The position numbers were made by a program, and so were the translations under genes. DNA of 64,000 nucleotides from a virus: the IMG/VR virus record IMGVR_UViG_3300007513_000013, positions 1-64,000 of that record; one strand, given 5' to 3'. A model generated the notes under the pieces. The model had not been told where the DNA came from and did not search any database. It was given only the letters and a program-made list of their open reading frames with translations. This document shows positions 48,809-56,194 of the stretch, piece by piece (positions within the stretch are counted from its first letter, which is position 1; every line of letters begins with the position of its first letter).

Positions 48809-49012
48809 ATGCAAGTTGGCATGTATGTCAGACATATGTTGTATCGCAATCGTGGCGAACATGTGTATCGCTATGGAATTATTGTAGAATTTATGTGCAC
48901 AGATGTGCCAAAAGTGGCTAATGTCTTTTGGCAACCCACCCCTTCTTATACGCTTCAGATTAATCCTTACTTTCAAATAATAAAAGTATATTTACTAGAA
49001 CCCATTTCATAA
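48809..49012 (+). CDS. SH3/KOW-like mini-protein, diverged
   Basis: 67 aa: MQVGMYVRHMLYRNRGEHVY, RYGIIVEFM, VANVFWQP. Divergent late-region member. Confidence 0.55.
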   Translation: MQVGMYVRHMLYRNRGEHVYRYGIIVEFMCTDVPKVANVFWQPTPSYTLQINPYFQIIKVYLLEPIS

Positions 49013-49020
49013 AACTTACA

Positions 49021-49030
49021 ACTACTTATA
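49021..49030 (+). promoter_or_regulatory. late-motif variant ACTACTTATA
   Basis: 21 bases before the ATG at 49052. Confidence 0.4.
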
Positions 49031-49051
49031 TAAGCAAAGGTATTTTATAAC

Positions 49052-49822
49052 ATGGATTCAACTAAAGACCCCAAGGGTATTCTAGAAGAAATCGAACCAG
49101 AATCGGTTGATGTGTCTAGTTTCGAGGTACAAGACATCCTACATCCAGAGTTTTGGGATGAGGCCGGAAATCTAAATGAAGAAATAGCAAACAAACTATA
49201 TGAAATTGCTAAAGAATTCTTTCAAGGCTTAGAATTAGATTGGGTTGAGATTGTTGATGTTACAATGACAGGTTCTTTAGCGAATTTCAATTGGTCAGAA
49301 TATTCTGATATTGATCTCCACGTTATTGTGGACTACACACAAGTAGACGACAAACAAGATTTAGTTCAAGACTTTTTTAGAACCGCTTCCAGCCTTTGGA
49401 ATAGAAATCATAAAATATTAATAAAAGGATTTGAAGTAGAAGTGTATGTTCAAGATTCCAATGAGCCGCACTATTCTACTGGTGTATTCTCTATAAGAAA
49501 TAACAAATGGAACACTGAGCCCTCTAGAGAAGAGAACATAATTGACGAGAAGAATATAAAAAAGAAAGCTGCAGCATTTATGAACGATATCGACGCAGTG
49601 TATGAACTGTTTGAAGAAGGACACTATGAAGAAACTGTAGAACAAGCAGAAAAATTAAAAGAAAGAATCAGAAAACTTAGACAATCTGGCTTAGAGGATA
49701 AGGGCGCGTTTTCAGTAGAGAATTTAGCTTTTAAAATTCTAAGACGTACAGACTATTTACGAAGACTGTCTAGTGTAAAAACAATGGCATATGATAAATC
49801 AATGTCGATCAACGAGGAATAA
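49052..49822 (+). CDS. pol-beta-type nucleotidyltransferase
   Basis: 256 aa. GS at 74-75 and SDIDLHV with D86 and D88, then VEVYVQD as third acid: the minimal nucleotidyltransferase core. Helical C-terminal part (AEKLKERIRKLRQSG). Might modify RNA, tRNA ends or protein by NMP transfer. No capsid leader is seen at its start. Confidence 0.72.
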   Translation: MDSTKDPKGILEEIEPESVDVSSFEVQDILHPEFWDEAGNLNEEIANKLYEIAKEFFQGLELDWVEIVDVTMTGSLANFNWSEYSDIDLHVIVDYTQVDDKQDLVQDFFRTASSLWNRNHKILIKGFEVEVYVQDSNEPHYSTGVFSIRNNKWNTEPSREENIIDEKNIKKKAAAFMNDIDAVYELFEEGHYEETVEQAEKLKERIRKLRQSGLEDKGAFSVENLAFKILRRTDYLRRLSSVKTMAYDKSMSINEE

Positions 49823-49824
49823 AA

Positions 49825-50691
49825 ATGAAATTGACCAAAGAACAATTACAAAAACTAATACAAGAAGAATACCAAAATGCGCTAAGTGAGCAGGTGCATG
49901 AACCTACGAGTCCGAGGTATGACCTGATGAACGTGCCGCGGCAGTGGCAAAATGTAGCACCAGACTCTGAGGGTTTTGGTACGCAAGTTCATAAGAAGGG
50001 AGACGATGACAAAATATATGGAATGACGCGACCGGCCACCGAGGGCGAAATTGCTGATCGGTTCAACATTGGGGACGGATGGTGGGCCGATGCATTAAGA
50101 ACTGGTCGCGACACTGTTGCCAACTTTACTCCCGCTACGGATGAAATTTGGGGACACACACCATTGGAGCCCCGGACCGATGTTGAAGCGGTATATGGCA
50201 TGCCCCGAACTGAACAAGAACAAGAACATTATAAAGTACGACCTTTGGACCGGAGTGACGAAATGGAAGCCGGATATTTGACGGAATCCCTGCAACGAAT
50301 CATACAAGAAGAATACGAAACGATGGTAGGTCCAGAAATAGTAACAGATCCATTAACCGGCCAAGAGTATGAAGATCCTTACGGGGGAATTGCAGCGAAT
50401 TTAGCTACTTTTGGAGAAGCTTATCCGTTTGACTATGATCCCTATGCAGCGCCGGAGGGCTATCAAATTCCACATTTTGAACCTCCTCCTTCGTCAGGAT
50501 ATTATGGGGGCCCCCTGAATAACGCTTATATGTCGCCGGAGGAAAGTGAGGCCAATGTGATGCGCGCAGAACAGGAAAGGGCGGAGCAATTGCTACAAAT
50601 GAAATCTCTTTTAGATCCAGGGCCGGAAGGTCCAACAGAAGAGCAAGTTCGTAATGAGCTTATACGGCAAGAAATGGAAAGAAACCAGTAA
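49825..50691 (+). CDS. packaged protein, two type A signals
   Basis: 288 aa. Leader MKLTKEQLQKLIQEEYQNAL; second signal LQRIIQEEYETMV near residue 155. The rest is Pro/Tyr/Glu-rich, ending in a Glu/Gln-rich helix. Begins 2 bases after the nucleotidyltransferase. Confidence 0.62.
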   Translation: MKLTKEQLQKLIQEEYQNALSEQVHEPTSPRYDLMNVPRQWQNVAPDSEGFGTQVHKKGDDDKIYGMTRPATEGEIADRFNIGDGWWADALRTGRDTVANFTPATDEIWGHTPLEPRTDVEAVYGMPRTEQEQEHYKVRPLDRSDEMEAGYLTESLQRIIQEEYETMVGPEIVTDPLTGQEYEDPYGGIAANLATFGEAYPFDYDPYAAPEGYQIPHFEPPPSSGYYGGPLNNAYMSPEESEANVMRAEQERAEQLLQMKSLLDPGPEGPTEEQVRNELIRQEMERNQ

Positions 50692-50702
50692 GGAACAAAA
50701 CT

Positions 50703-50927
50703 ATGTGTATAATTTGTACAGAATTTAGAGCAGGAAAACTCACCGTTAAAGAAGCTTTACGCAATTACGGCGAAATGCAAGAAATAATTGAAGAAGATCA
50801 CAAGCCAGAAGTTGATCAATTGCTGTACGAAGGGTTTTGGAAAGAATACAGCGAACAGTCTATGGAATCAGGTGGCGAAAAAGAAGAAGATGACGATTAT
50901 TATGAAGAAACAGGATTTGGCGATTGA
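50703..50927 (+). CDS. small acidic CxxC protein
   Basis: 74 aa: MCIICTEFRAGKLTVKEALR, acidic tail EEDDDYYEETGFGD. One-base overlap with the lipoprotein. Confidence 0.58.
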   Translation: MCIICTEFRAGKLTVKEALRNYGEMQEIIEEDHKPEVDQLLYEGFWKEYSEQSMESGGEKEEDDDYYEETGFGD

Positions 50928-51373
50928 TGAAAAAATGCTTAATTTCAATTATATTGTTGCTTGTGGCATGTGGACCTCAATATGTAAAGGATCCCAATGC
51001 TAACGTTTTAGTAACCTCACAATATGAAAATGGGCCGCTAACAATACACCTTCCGGAAAACTGTAGGCCGCAACTCGATTGTAGTCAAAAAACAGAAGCA
51101 CAGTGCTCAATTGCACTTTATGAGGCTTCTAGAAAATTTATGAAAGAGGGTGAAAAACTAGCTAACAAAAAACTCTATCTTTCCGCTAGTTTAGAATATA
51201 TGCAAGCGTTGACTCGGCTTTCTGAGGCGAAAATTAGAGTCAACAAAGTGAAAACCGAATTGAACGATTTTATACAATGGAAACAGATCGAAAATTATAA
51301 CTTAGAAGAAAAGCTAAAACGAACAATCAAATATTGTGAAAAAAAGGTGTTTTTGTTACAATGGAAAAGATAA
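50927..51373 (+). CDS. lipoprotein with coiled-coil
   Basis: 148 aa. MKKCLISIILLLVACGPQ with lipobox LVAC; helical region KLANKKLYLSASLEYMQALT and a final helix. First of a lipoprotein / membrane coiled-coil / lipoprotein trio, a layout that recalls spanins. Confidence 0.65.
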   Translation: MKKCLISIILLLVACGPQYVKDPNANVLVTSQYENGPLTIHLPENCRPQLDCSQKTEAQCSIALYEASRKFMKEGEKLANKKLYLSASLEYMQALTRLSEAKIRVNKVKTELNDFIQWKQIENYNLEEKLKRTIKYCEKKVFLLQWKR

Positions 51374-51579
51374 AAGTGGATATTAAAACAGCTATAGCTA
51401 TAGGTACTTTGTTGTTTGCTTTTGCAGGGTTTTACTACACAACTGTTAGTGATATCAATAGTTTATCGCTTAACATCAAGGGCCTTGAAAGTGAAAATAG
51501 AATGCATCAGAAGCGATTAGACTCATTAGATAAAAGAATGTCTAAAATAAATAAAAAAATAAGGGAACTACAAAAATGA
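51361..51579 (+). CDS. membrane-anchored coiled-coil protein (spanin-like)
   Basis: 72 aa. N-terminal span TAIAIGTLLFAFAGFYYTTV and a long coiled-coil ESENRMHQKRLDSLDKRM. Overlaps both lipoprotein neighbours. Fits an inner-membrane spanin subunit, though small. Confidence 0.58.
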   Translation: MEKIKVDIKTAIAIGTLLFAFAGFYYTTVSDINSLSLNIKGLESENRMHQKRLDSLDKRMSKINKKIRELQK

Positions 51580-51995
51580 AAAAAACAATTATTTCTTTGC
51601 TATTAGCAATCTTTATGACTGCATGCGCAACAACTCAATTAAAACAACAAGATTTACACCCTCTTATGACATTAGAGACGGTTAAAGCTAATTGTGAGGC
51701 AAGTGAAAGTTGGCAGGTTGGTGTCATTGGACTGGCTAGCCATATTGTAAGATTTGAGAAATGTTTAGCTGTTGAACCTCTTATTTTGATTGCAATAGAC
51801 ACTGAAGTACATACAGACAAAATCAATAGAATCTCCATCGATTTATTGGCAGCACATTATGCCTCGTTCTTGAACAAGGAAGACGAGACAAAGATATATT
51901 CAGTTGAAAAACTCAAAGAAGAGCTGGACAAAAAAGAAGGCTGGCTTGTCTATTATTACGCAGTAAAACAGAAAGAAAAAGAAAAGAAGGAATAG
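51576..51995 (+). CDS. lipoprotein, unknown
   Basis: 139 aa. MKKTIISLLLAIFMTACATT with lipobox MTAC; mature alpha/beta part (PLILIAIDTEVHTDKINRIS) and a Lys/Glu tail. Possible outer-membrane spanin partner or exclusion protein. Confidence 0.62.
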   Translation: MKKTIISLLLAIFMTACATTQLKQQDLHPLMTLETVKANCEASESWQVGVIGLASHIVRFEKCLAVEPLILIAIDTEVHTDKINRISIDLLAAHYASFLNKEDETKIYSVEKLKEELDKKEGWLVYYYAVKQKEKEKKE

Positions 51996-51998
51996 TTT

Positions 51999-53483
51999 AT
52001 GAAAGATTATTTTACAGGTTGGCGAAAATACCTTTTAGTTGAGCGCTATTCAATGCAGGCTGCGTATGAAGCCATTAAGCCCAACAACAAGAAAATGTAT
52101 AACTTATATAATAGGTACGTTAATCAGACTTGGCACTGGGACGTCGAAAACGGCTATATTGACCCAAGAGATGATCCAGAGCCGCCAGCAGATGAAGAAA
52201 AAATAAACAAAGCAGCTGCCAGTTACAGAAATTATATATTAGAAATAATACCAGAAGACATATGGGGCCCAAACGTAACAAGCCCAGAACAAAAAAAGAA
52301 AGAATCCGATAAAAATCAAGGCCTTGCAATGATGTGGGTTCGCAAATTAGCCCTTAAGGATCCAAATCTAGCCAGAGATATTATAGATGGCGAAATATCA
52401 TTTACAGGTCAAGGTCGACCTTATGCAAATATTATGCCCGACCTTGAAATCTACTTCCAAAATCTAGATTTAATGCCAAAAAGGAACTTAATAGAGCTTG
52501 AATCATTTGAAGAATTGCATCAAATGGTAGAAGCGGCAAAAGAAGAAATTCATGCTCGACAACAAGAAAGACAATACCTCGACGCAGAAGAGGGAACAGA
52601 AGTTTTAAGAGATGATGGGGAAATATATATTGCCGCTCTCCACAATAAAGGCGCTGCATGCGAATTGGGAAAAGGAACAGATTGGTGTACAGCTGCGCCC
52701 GGTTTAGATTATTTTTCAGACTATTATGAGCCAGATGATCCATTGTTCTTTTTTAAACGGAAACCGAAAACCGATCCGGATAAGCCTGAATTTATGCAGC
52801 GCGGCCACAAATCTCATCCGGGTGGTGAAGAAAAATATCAATTTCATTATGGCTCTGAACAATTTGTGAATGTGGAGGACTACCCGGTCAGTGATAAACT
52901 ATTCAAAGTACTTCACGGTTTTCTTATGCAAACAGAAGCACCACAAAAATATCCAGTTGTACAAACCTATCACTACAATCTCGTGGCCGATGATCCAAGC
53001 ACACCTCCAGAAGAGTTGAATGATATGGTTGAAGCGTTTGGGAATCTCTTGACCACCCATGATCATTACCACGCGGGTTTGACGTCTGAAGTCTTGTCAA
53101 AAGTTGCAAAAAACCCAAACACGCCAATTGAAGCACTTAGAAAACTTTCTAATTCGCGCGATAAATTTATTATTAGAAGCGTTCAAGTTAACGAACAGTT
53201 GGCGAATTTATTAGGCCCTGACCCAACAGAAGAGGGCATGAAATTAGCAAAAGAAATATTCCTCAACAATATAGAAGATCCACTAATATTTGACAGAGGT
53301 TTGAAACAATTCGGCCGCTGGATAAAGGCTGGAATAATGTCCAAAGAAGAAGCAAATAAAGCATTAAAGGATCATGTGGAGGCAGAAGAATTCCGCAAAA
53401 AGGCAAAAAAGGTTGCAAGGTCTGATGGGGGGTCTCAAGCAACATTAAGAGAGCGCAAGATCAGAATAAGGATAAAGAAATGA
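51999..53483 (+). CDS. packaged GxGTxWC-domain protein, type B leader
   Basis: 494 aa. Leader MKDYFTGWRKYLLVERY with L-V-E. GKGTDWC at 224-230 followed by TAAPGLDYFSDYYEPDDPLF and FHYGSEQFVNVEDYPV: the same domain as in the 726-aa protein. Ends RKIRIRIKK, matching the other's IRIRI tail. Role unknown; both are inferred virion cargo. Confidence 0.65.
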   Translation: MKDYFTGWRKYLLVERYSMQAAYEAIKPNNKKMYNLYNRYVNQTWHWDVENGYIDPRDDPEPPADEEKINKAAASYRNYILEIIPEDIWGPNVTSPEQKKKESDKNQGLAMMWVRKLALKDPNLARDIIDGEISFTGQGRPYANIMPDLEIYFQNLDLMPKRNLIELESFEELHQMVEAAKEEIHARQQERQYLDAEEGTEVLRDDGEIYIAALHNKGAACELGKGTDWCTAAPGLDYFSDYYEPDDPLFFFKRKPKTDPDKPEFMQRGHKSHPGGEEKYQFHYGSEQFVNVEDYPVSDKLFKVLHGFLMQTEAPQKYPVVQTYHYNLVADDPSTPPEELNDMVEAFGNLLTTHDHYHAGLTSEVLSKVAKNPNTPIEALRKLSNSRDKFIIRSVQVNEQLANLLGPDPTEEGMKLAKEIFLNNIEDPLIFDRGLKQFGRWIKAGIMSKEEANKALKDHVEAEEFRKKAKKVARSDGGSQATLRERKIRIRIKK

Positions 53484-53524
53484 AACTCCTATTTGAAAAT
53501 TGGCGAAGGTCTCTAAATGAGTGA
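53480..53524 (+). CDS. signal-only peptide, type B
   Basis: 14 aa: MKLLFENWRRSLNE then stop. It is nearly identical to the leader of the Nudix protein and ends exactly at the L-N-E cleavage-type site. ATG overlaps the previous stop; the stop overlaps the GTG of the nuclease. Confidence 0.5.
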   Translation: MKLLFENWRRSLNE

Positions 53525-53871
53525 AAGATTTAAACTTTTTCACCTATAAAGCAAAATTAATAAAAGTTATAGATGGTGACACCATCGATGCAAAAATCGA
53601 TTTAGGGTTTGATGTGTGGGTTAAAAAAAGAATTAGACTTTTTAATATTGACACTCCAGAGGTTCGAACAAAAGATCTAGCAGAAAAAAAGAAAGGTCTA
53701 GCAGCAAAAAGCAGATTAATAGAAATACTAAACGAATCAAATAATGAATTTTGTATTGTTTCCCATGGTGTTGGAAAATACGGAAGATGTTTAGGTGAAC
53801 TATTTATAGGTGAAAAAAACATTAATAAACAATTGATTTTAGAAGGGCATGCCAAGGAATATAATAAATGA
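53521..53871 (+). CDS. SNase-like nuclease (thermonuclease family)
   Basis: 116 aa. KVIDGDTIDAKID, RIRLFNIDTPEVRT and GVGKYGRCLGEL carry the expected Asp, Arg, Asp/Glu and Arg of staphylococcal nuclease. A Ca-dependent DNA/RNA nuclease. The upstream 14-aa signal peptide is in another frame, so the enzyme itself starts without a leader unless the frames join. Next gene overlaps by 4 bases. Confidence 0.8.
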   Translation: MKDLNFFTYKAKLIKVIDGDTIDAKIDLGFDVWVKKRIRLFNIDTPEVRTKDLAEKKKGLAAKSRLIEILNESNNEFCIVSHGVGKYGRCLGELFIGEKNINKQLILEGHAKEYNK

Positions 53872-54077
53872 GTCATCTAAAAGACAATGACGAAACATAC
53901 ATTAGTCATTTTTTATTTGCAGGAAAGATTGGGTTAACTTTAATTTTTAGAGGAACTATATTTTTATTGCATGCACTGTTTCCGATAGCTGATGTACCAA
54001 AGCGCTGGAACTTGTTTGCTACAATATCAGAACTAAAAGAGTGGCACTCTTATACAATTACGAGAAAAAACAAATGA
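53868..54077 (+). CDS. DUF6356-like membrane protein
   Basis: 69 aa. YISHFLFAGKIGLTLIFRGT, FLLHALFPIADVPKRW fits a small family with conserved HF..A...G and HAxFP and one or two membrane spans. Function unknown. Confidence 0.6.
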   Translation: MSHLKDNDETYISHFLFAGKIGLTLIFRGTIFLLHALFPIADVPKRWNLFATISELKEWHSYTITRKNK

Positions 54078-54592
54078 AACTATTATTTGAAAATTGGCGA
54101 AGGTACTTGAAAGAAGACAAGGATATAGATTCTGTTGTTAAAGTTGTTATTTTAAACGATGAAAATAAAATTTTAATTTTAAAACGAAGTGATGATGAAA
54201 TGTGGAATTTACCGGGTGGCCACATGAAAGAAAATGAAAGCGAAGAAGAAGGTGCAAAAAGAGAAGTCTCCGAAGAAACTAATTTAGCTGTTGAGAACTT
54301 GAAGCCAATTGGTGAAAAAGGCAAAATAAAGTACTATGAATCTAAGGAGTTTAGTGGTATAATAGAGTTAAATGAAGAACACACAGAATATGTGTGGGAG
54401 AACAGCGAGGAGATTGCAAACAAGGATATGCATCAAAAAGATAAAGACATTATAACTGAAAAGTATAATAAATTAGAAGAGTTTGATACAAATATCCCAG
54501 GCCAAACACTGGTTTATGGAGATCCCAATAATGCCGGTGGATTAAATACAAAGCCTAAAAAGTTTGCTGACGAAGAAAATGAAGGAAGTTAA
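54074..54592 (+). CDS. Nudix hydrolase with type B capsid leader
   Basis: 172 aa. Leader MKLLFENWRRYLKEDKD with L-K-E. Nudix box from G48 (GGHMKENESEEEGAKREV then SEETNL). Hydrolyses NDP-X compounds (dNTP, NAD, ADP-ribose or RNA caps; substrate not predictable). The leader implies delivery into the host with DNA. Confidence 0.82.
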   Translation: MKLLFENWRRYLKEDKDIDSVVKVVILNDENKILILKRSDDEMWNLPGGHMKENESEEEGAKREVSEETNLAVENLKPIGEKGKIKYYESKEFSGIIELNEEHTEYVWENSEEIANKDMHQKDKDIITEKYNKLEEFDTNIPGQTLVYGDPNNAGGLNTKPKKFADEENEGS

Positions 54593-55178
54593 TAATTTAG
54601 TAAAAGAATGGAAGAAATTTTTATTAAAAGAAGATAAAACCTACCAAATATATTGTGATATGGATGGCGTTTTAGTAGATCTGGTTGGTGCCGTCTTAGA
54701 AAAGGCACAAAAAAATGCAAAAGATGAAAAGTTAAGAAAAGGTGTTGAAAAAATTCTAGCCATTGATTGGAGATGGACGGAAAAGAATCCAAAATACCAG
54801 AAATCTTTAGATTATATTGATAACATGGTAAGCAATAATGTAGAATTTTGGGCAACATTGCCCCCAACATCAGATAAAGACGTTTTGTGGAGTTATATTT
54901 CACAATATGATCCAATTATCCTTTCTCACCCATGGGATGGAGAGTCTGCAGAGGGGAAAAGAGTGTGGGTTTCGAATTTAATAGATCCTCAACCAATTGA
55001 TGTGATACTAACAGGCGACAAACACAGGCATGCTACAACAAAAGATGGTAAACCCAACATTTTAATTGATGATTTTGAAAAATATACTGTCCCATGGGAG
55101 CAAGCAGGGGGCATTGCCATACTACATACTTCTGCAGAGGACACAATAAGCAAACTTAAGGCTTTAATGGAGCAATAA
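54579..55178 (+). CDS. HAD-family 5'(3')-deoxyribonucleotidase-like with type B-like leader
   Basis: 199 aa. LVKEWKKFLLKEDK leader, then DMDGVLVDL (D27, D29), ILSHPWD and NILIDDFEKYT, the HAD core used by NT5C-type nucleotidases. Overlaps the Nudix gene by 14 bases. May adjust nucleotide pools right after infection if packaged. Confidence 0.75.
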   Translation: MKEVNNLVKEWKKFLLKEDKTYQIYCDMDGVLVDLVGAVLEKAQKNAKDEKLRKGVEKILAIDWRWTEKNPKYQKSLDYIDNMVSNNVEFWATLPPTSDKDVLWSYISQYDPIILSHPWDGESAEGKRVWVSNLIDPQPIDVILTGDKHRHATTKDGKPNILIDDFEKYTVPWEQAGGIAILHTSAEDTISKLKALMEQ

Positions 55179-55925
55179 ATGAAGAAATTATTTGAAAATT
55201 GGCGAGGATTAATTAAAGAATCAAGGGGTCCAAAGGGTTTTCACTATAAAATTACACAAAGTTCCAAAACAATAGTGATTTTGCCTTTAAGTTTGCAAAC
55301 TAATGAACCAGAACCAGGAAAAGCAGAGGGAAATGCAGAGGTTGTTCTTGAAAAACGCACAGATATTCCCAATTGGCAGCTAGCATGGTCTAATGCACCT
55401 GCTGATTCAGAGGGTGTTGGTACGATAATGTACCTAATGGCACTAGAATTAGCCGGAAATGAAGGTTTATCCCCCGATGATTACGATCAAAGTGATGATG
55501 CACTACGTGTTTGGGCCAAATTTATGCCCGAAAACAATAGATTTGGTGTTTCTAAGGTCAAAAAAGAGCAATTTGCCCACGATAACGATGAAAATCCCTT
55601 CTTTTTTGTGTTCTACAAGCCGAATAGAGCCATTTTAAGCCGCTTTAAGGACCGTATATCGTATGAGGAGGGGTCGGAGGAAGAAAAGCCCGTCAAAGAG
55701 CCTGATATTGAGCCGTTCGACGTTGAAAATGACTGGGATTCTCTCTATGATGACGAAATATTGCAAGAAGAAGAGCCCTATCAGAAGAAAGTGAAGAAAA
55801 AACACCGCAGAATGAAGGTTAGACTGATTGGAAAGGGCAAAAACAAGCATAATGTGGGCAAAAAGATGAAAAAGCCGTCTTATAAGCGATCAAAAAGCGC
55901 TCCACCGGGCGCTGGTGGCTCTTAG
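55179..55925 (+). CDS. packaged GNAT-like protein, type B leader
   Basis: 248 aa. Leader MKKLFENWRGLIKES with I-K-E. SEGVGTIMYLMALELAGNEG, DQSDDALRVWAKFM is like an acetyltransferase-like virion protein seen in many phages. Basic C-terminus (KVKKKHRRMKVRLIGKGKNK). Starts directly after the nucleotidase stop. Confidence 0.65.
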   Translation: MKKLFENWRGLIKESRGPKGFHYKITQSSKTIVILPLSLQTNEPEPGKAEGNAEVVLEKRTDIPNWQLAWSNAPADSEGVGTIMYLMALELAGNEGLSPDDYDQSDDALRVWAKFMPENNRFGVSKVKKEQFAHDNDENPFFFVFYKPNRAILSRFKDRISYEEGSEEEKPVKEPDIEPFDVENDWDSLYDDEILQEEEPYQKKVKKKHRRMKVRLIGKGKNKHNVGKKMKKPSYKRSKSAPPGAGGS

Positions 55926-55955
55926 TGACTAGTTATTGATAGCGAGGGAGGTTTT

Positions 55956-56156
55956 ATGCCAATTATCACTGAAATTTCCGATTTTGACCTCGAAATGATC
56001 AATATTCTGATCAAAAAAGAGCGCGAAGAGCAAAATAACGCTTTTGGGCGCCCATTTCTTCAAATACCAACCCCAAATCCGCTAAATTGTCCGAAATTGC
56101 GCGAAATAACAGAAGAAAAACAAAATGACGACAAAATAATCATTATTGACATTTGA
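55956..56156 (+). CDS. small protein, unknown
   Basis: 66 aa with GGGAGG: EMINILIKKEREEQNNAFGR, FLQIPTPNP. Reminiscent of short phage proteins with a helical start and Pro-rich middle. Confidence 0.58.
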   Translation: MPIITEISDFDLEMINILIKKEREEQNNAFGRPFLQIPTPNPLNCPKLREITEEKQNDDKIIIIDI

Positions 56157-56158
56157 AA

Positions 56159-56168
56159 ACTATTTAAA
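56159..56168 (+). promoter_or_regulatory. late-motif variant ACTATTTAAA
   Basis: 26 bases before the ATG at 56195. Confidence 0.4.
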
Positions 56169-56194
56169 CTGTATACTTTTATTTTCCCGGAGTT

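Noticed and set aside
53515-53524. Programmed -1 frameshift joining the 14-aa leader to the SNase
   Set aside because: No slippery heptamer is present, and a TGA lies in the nuclease frame just upstream of its GTG; re-initiation is simpler.
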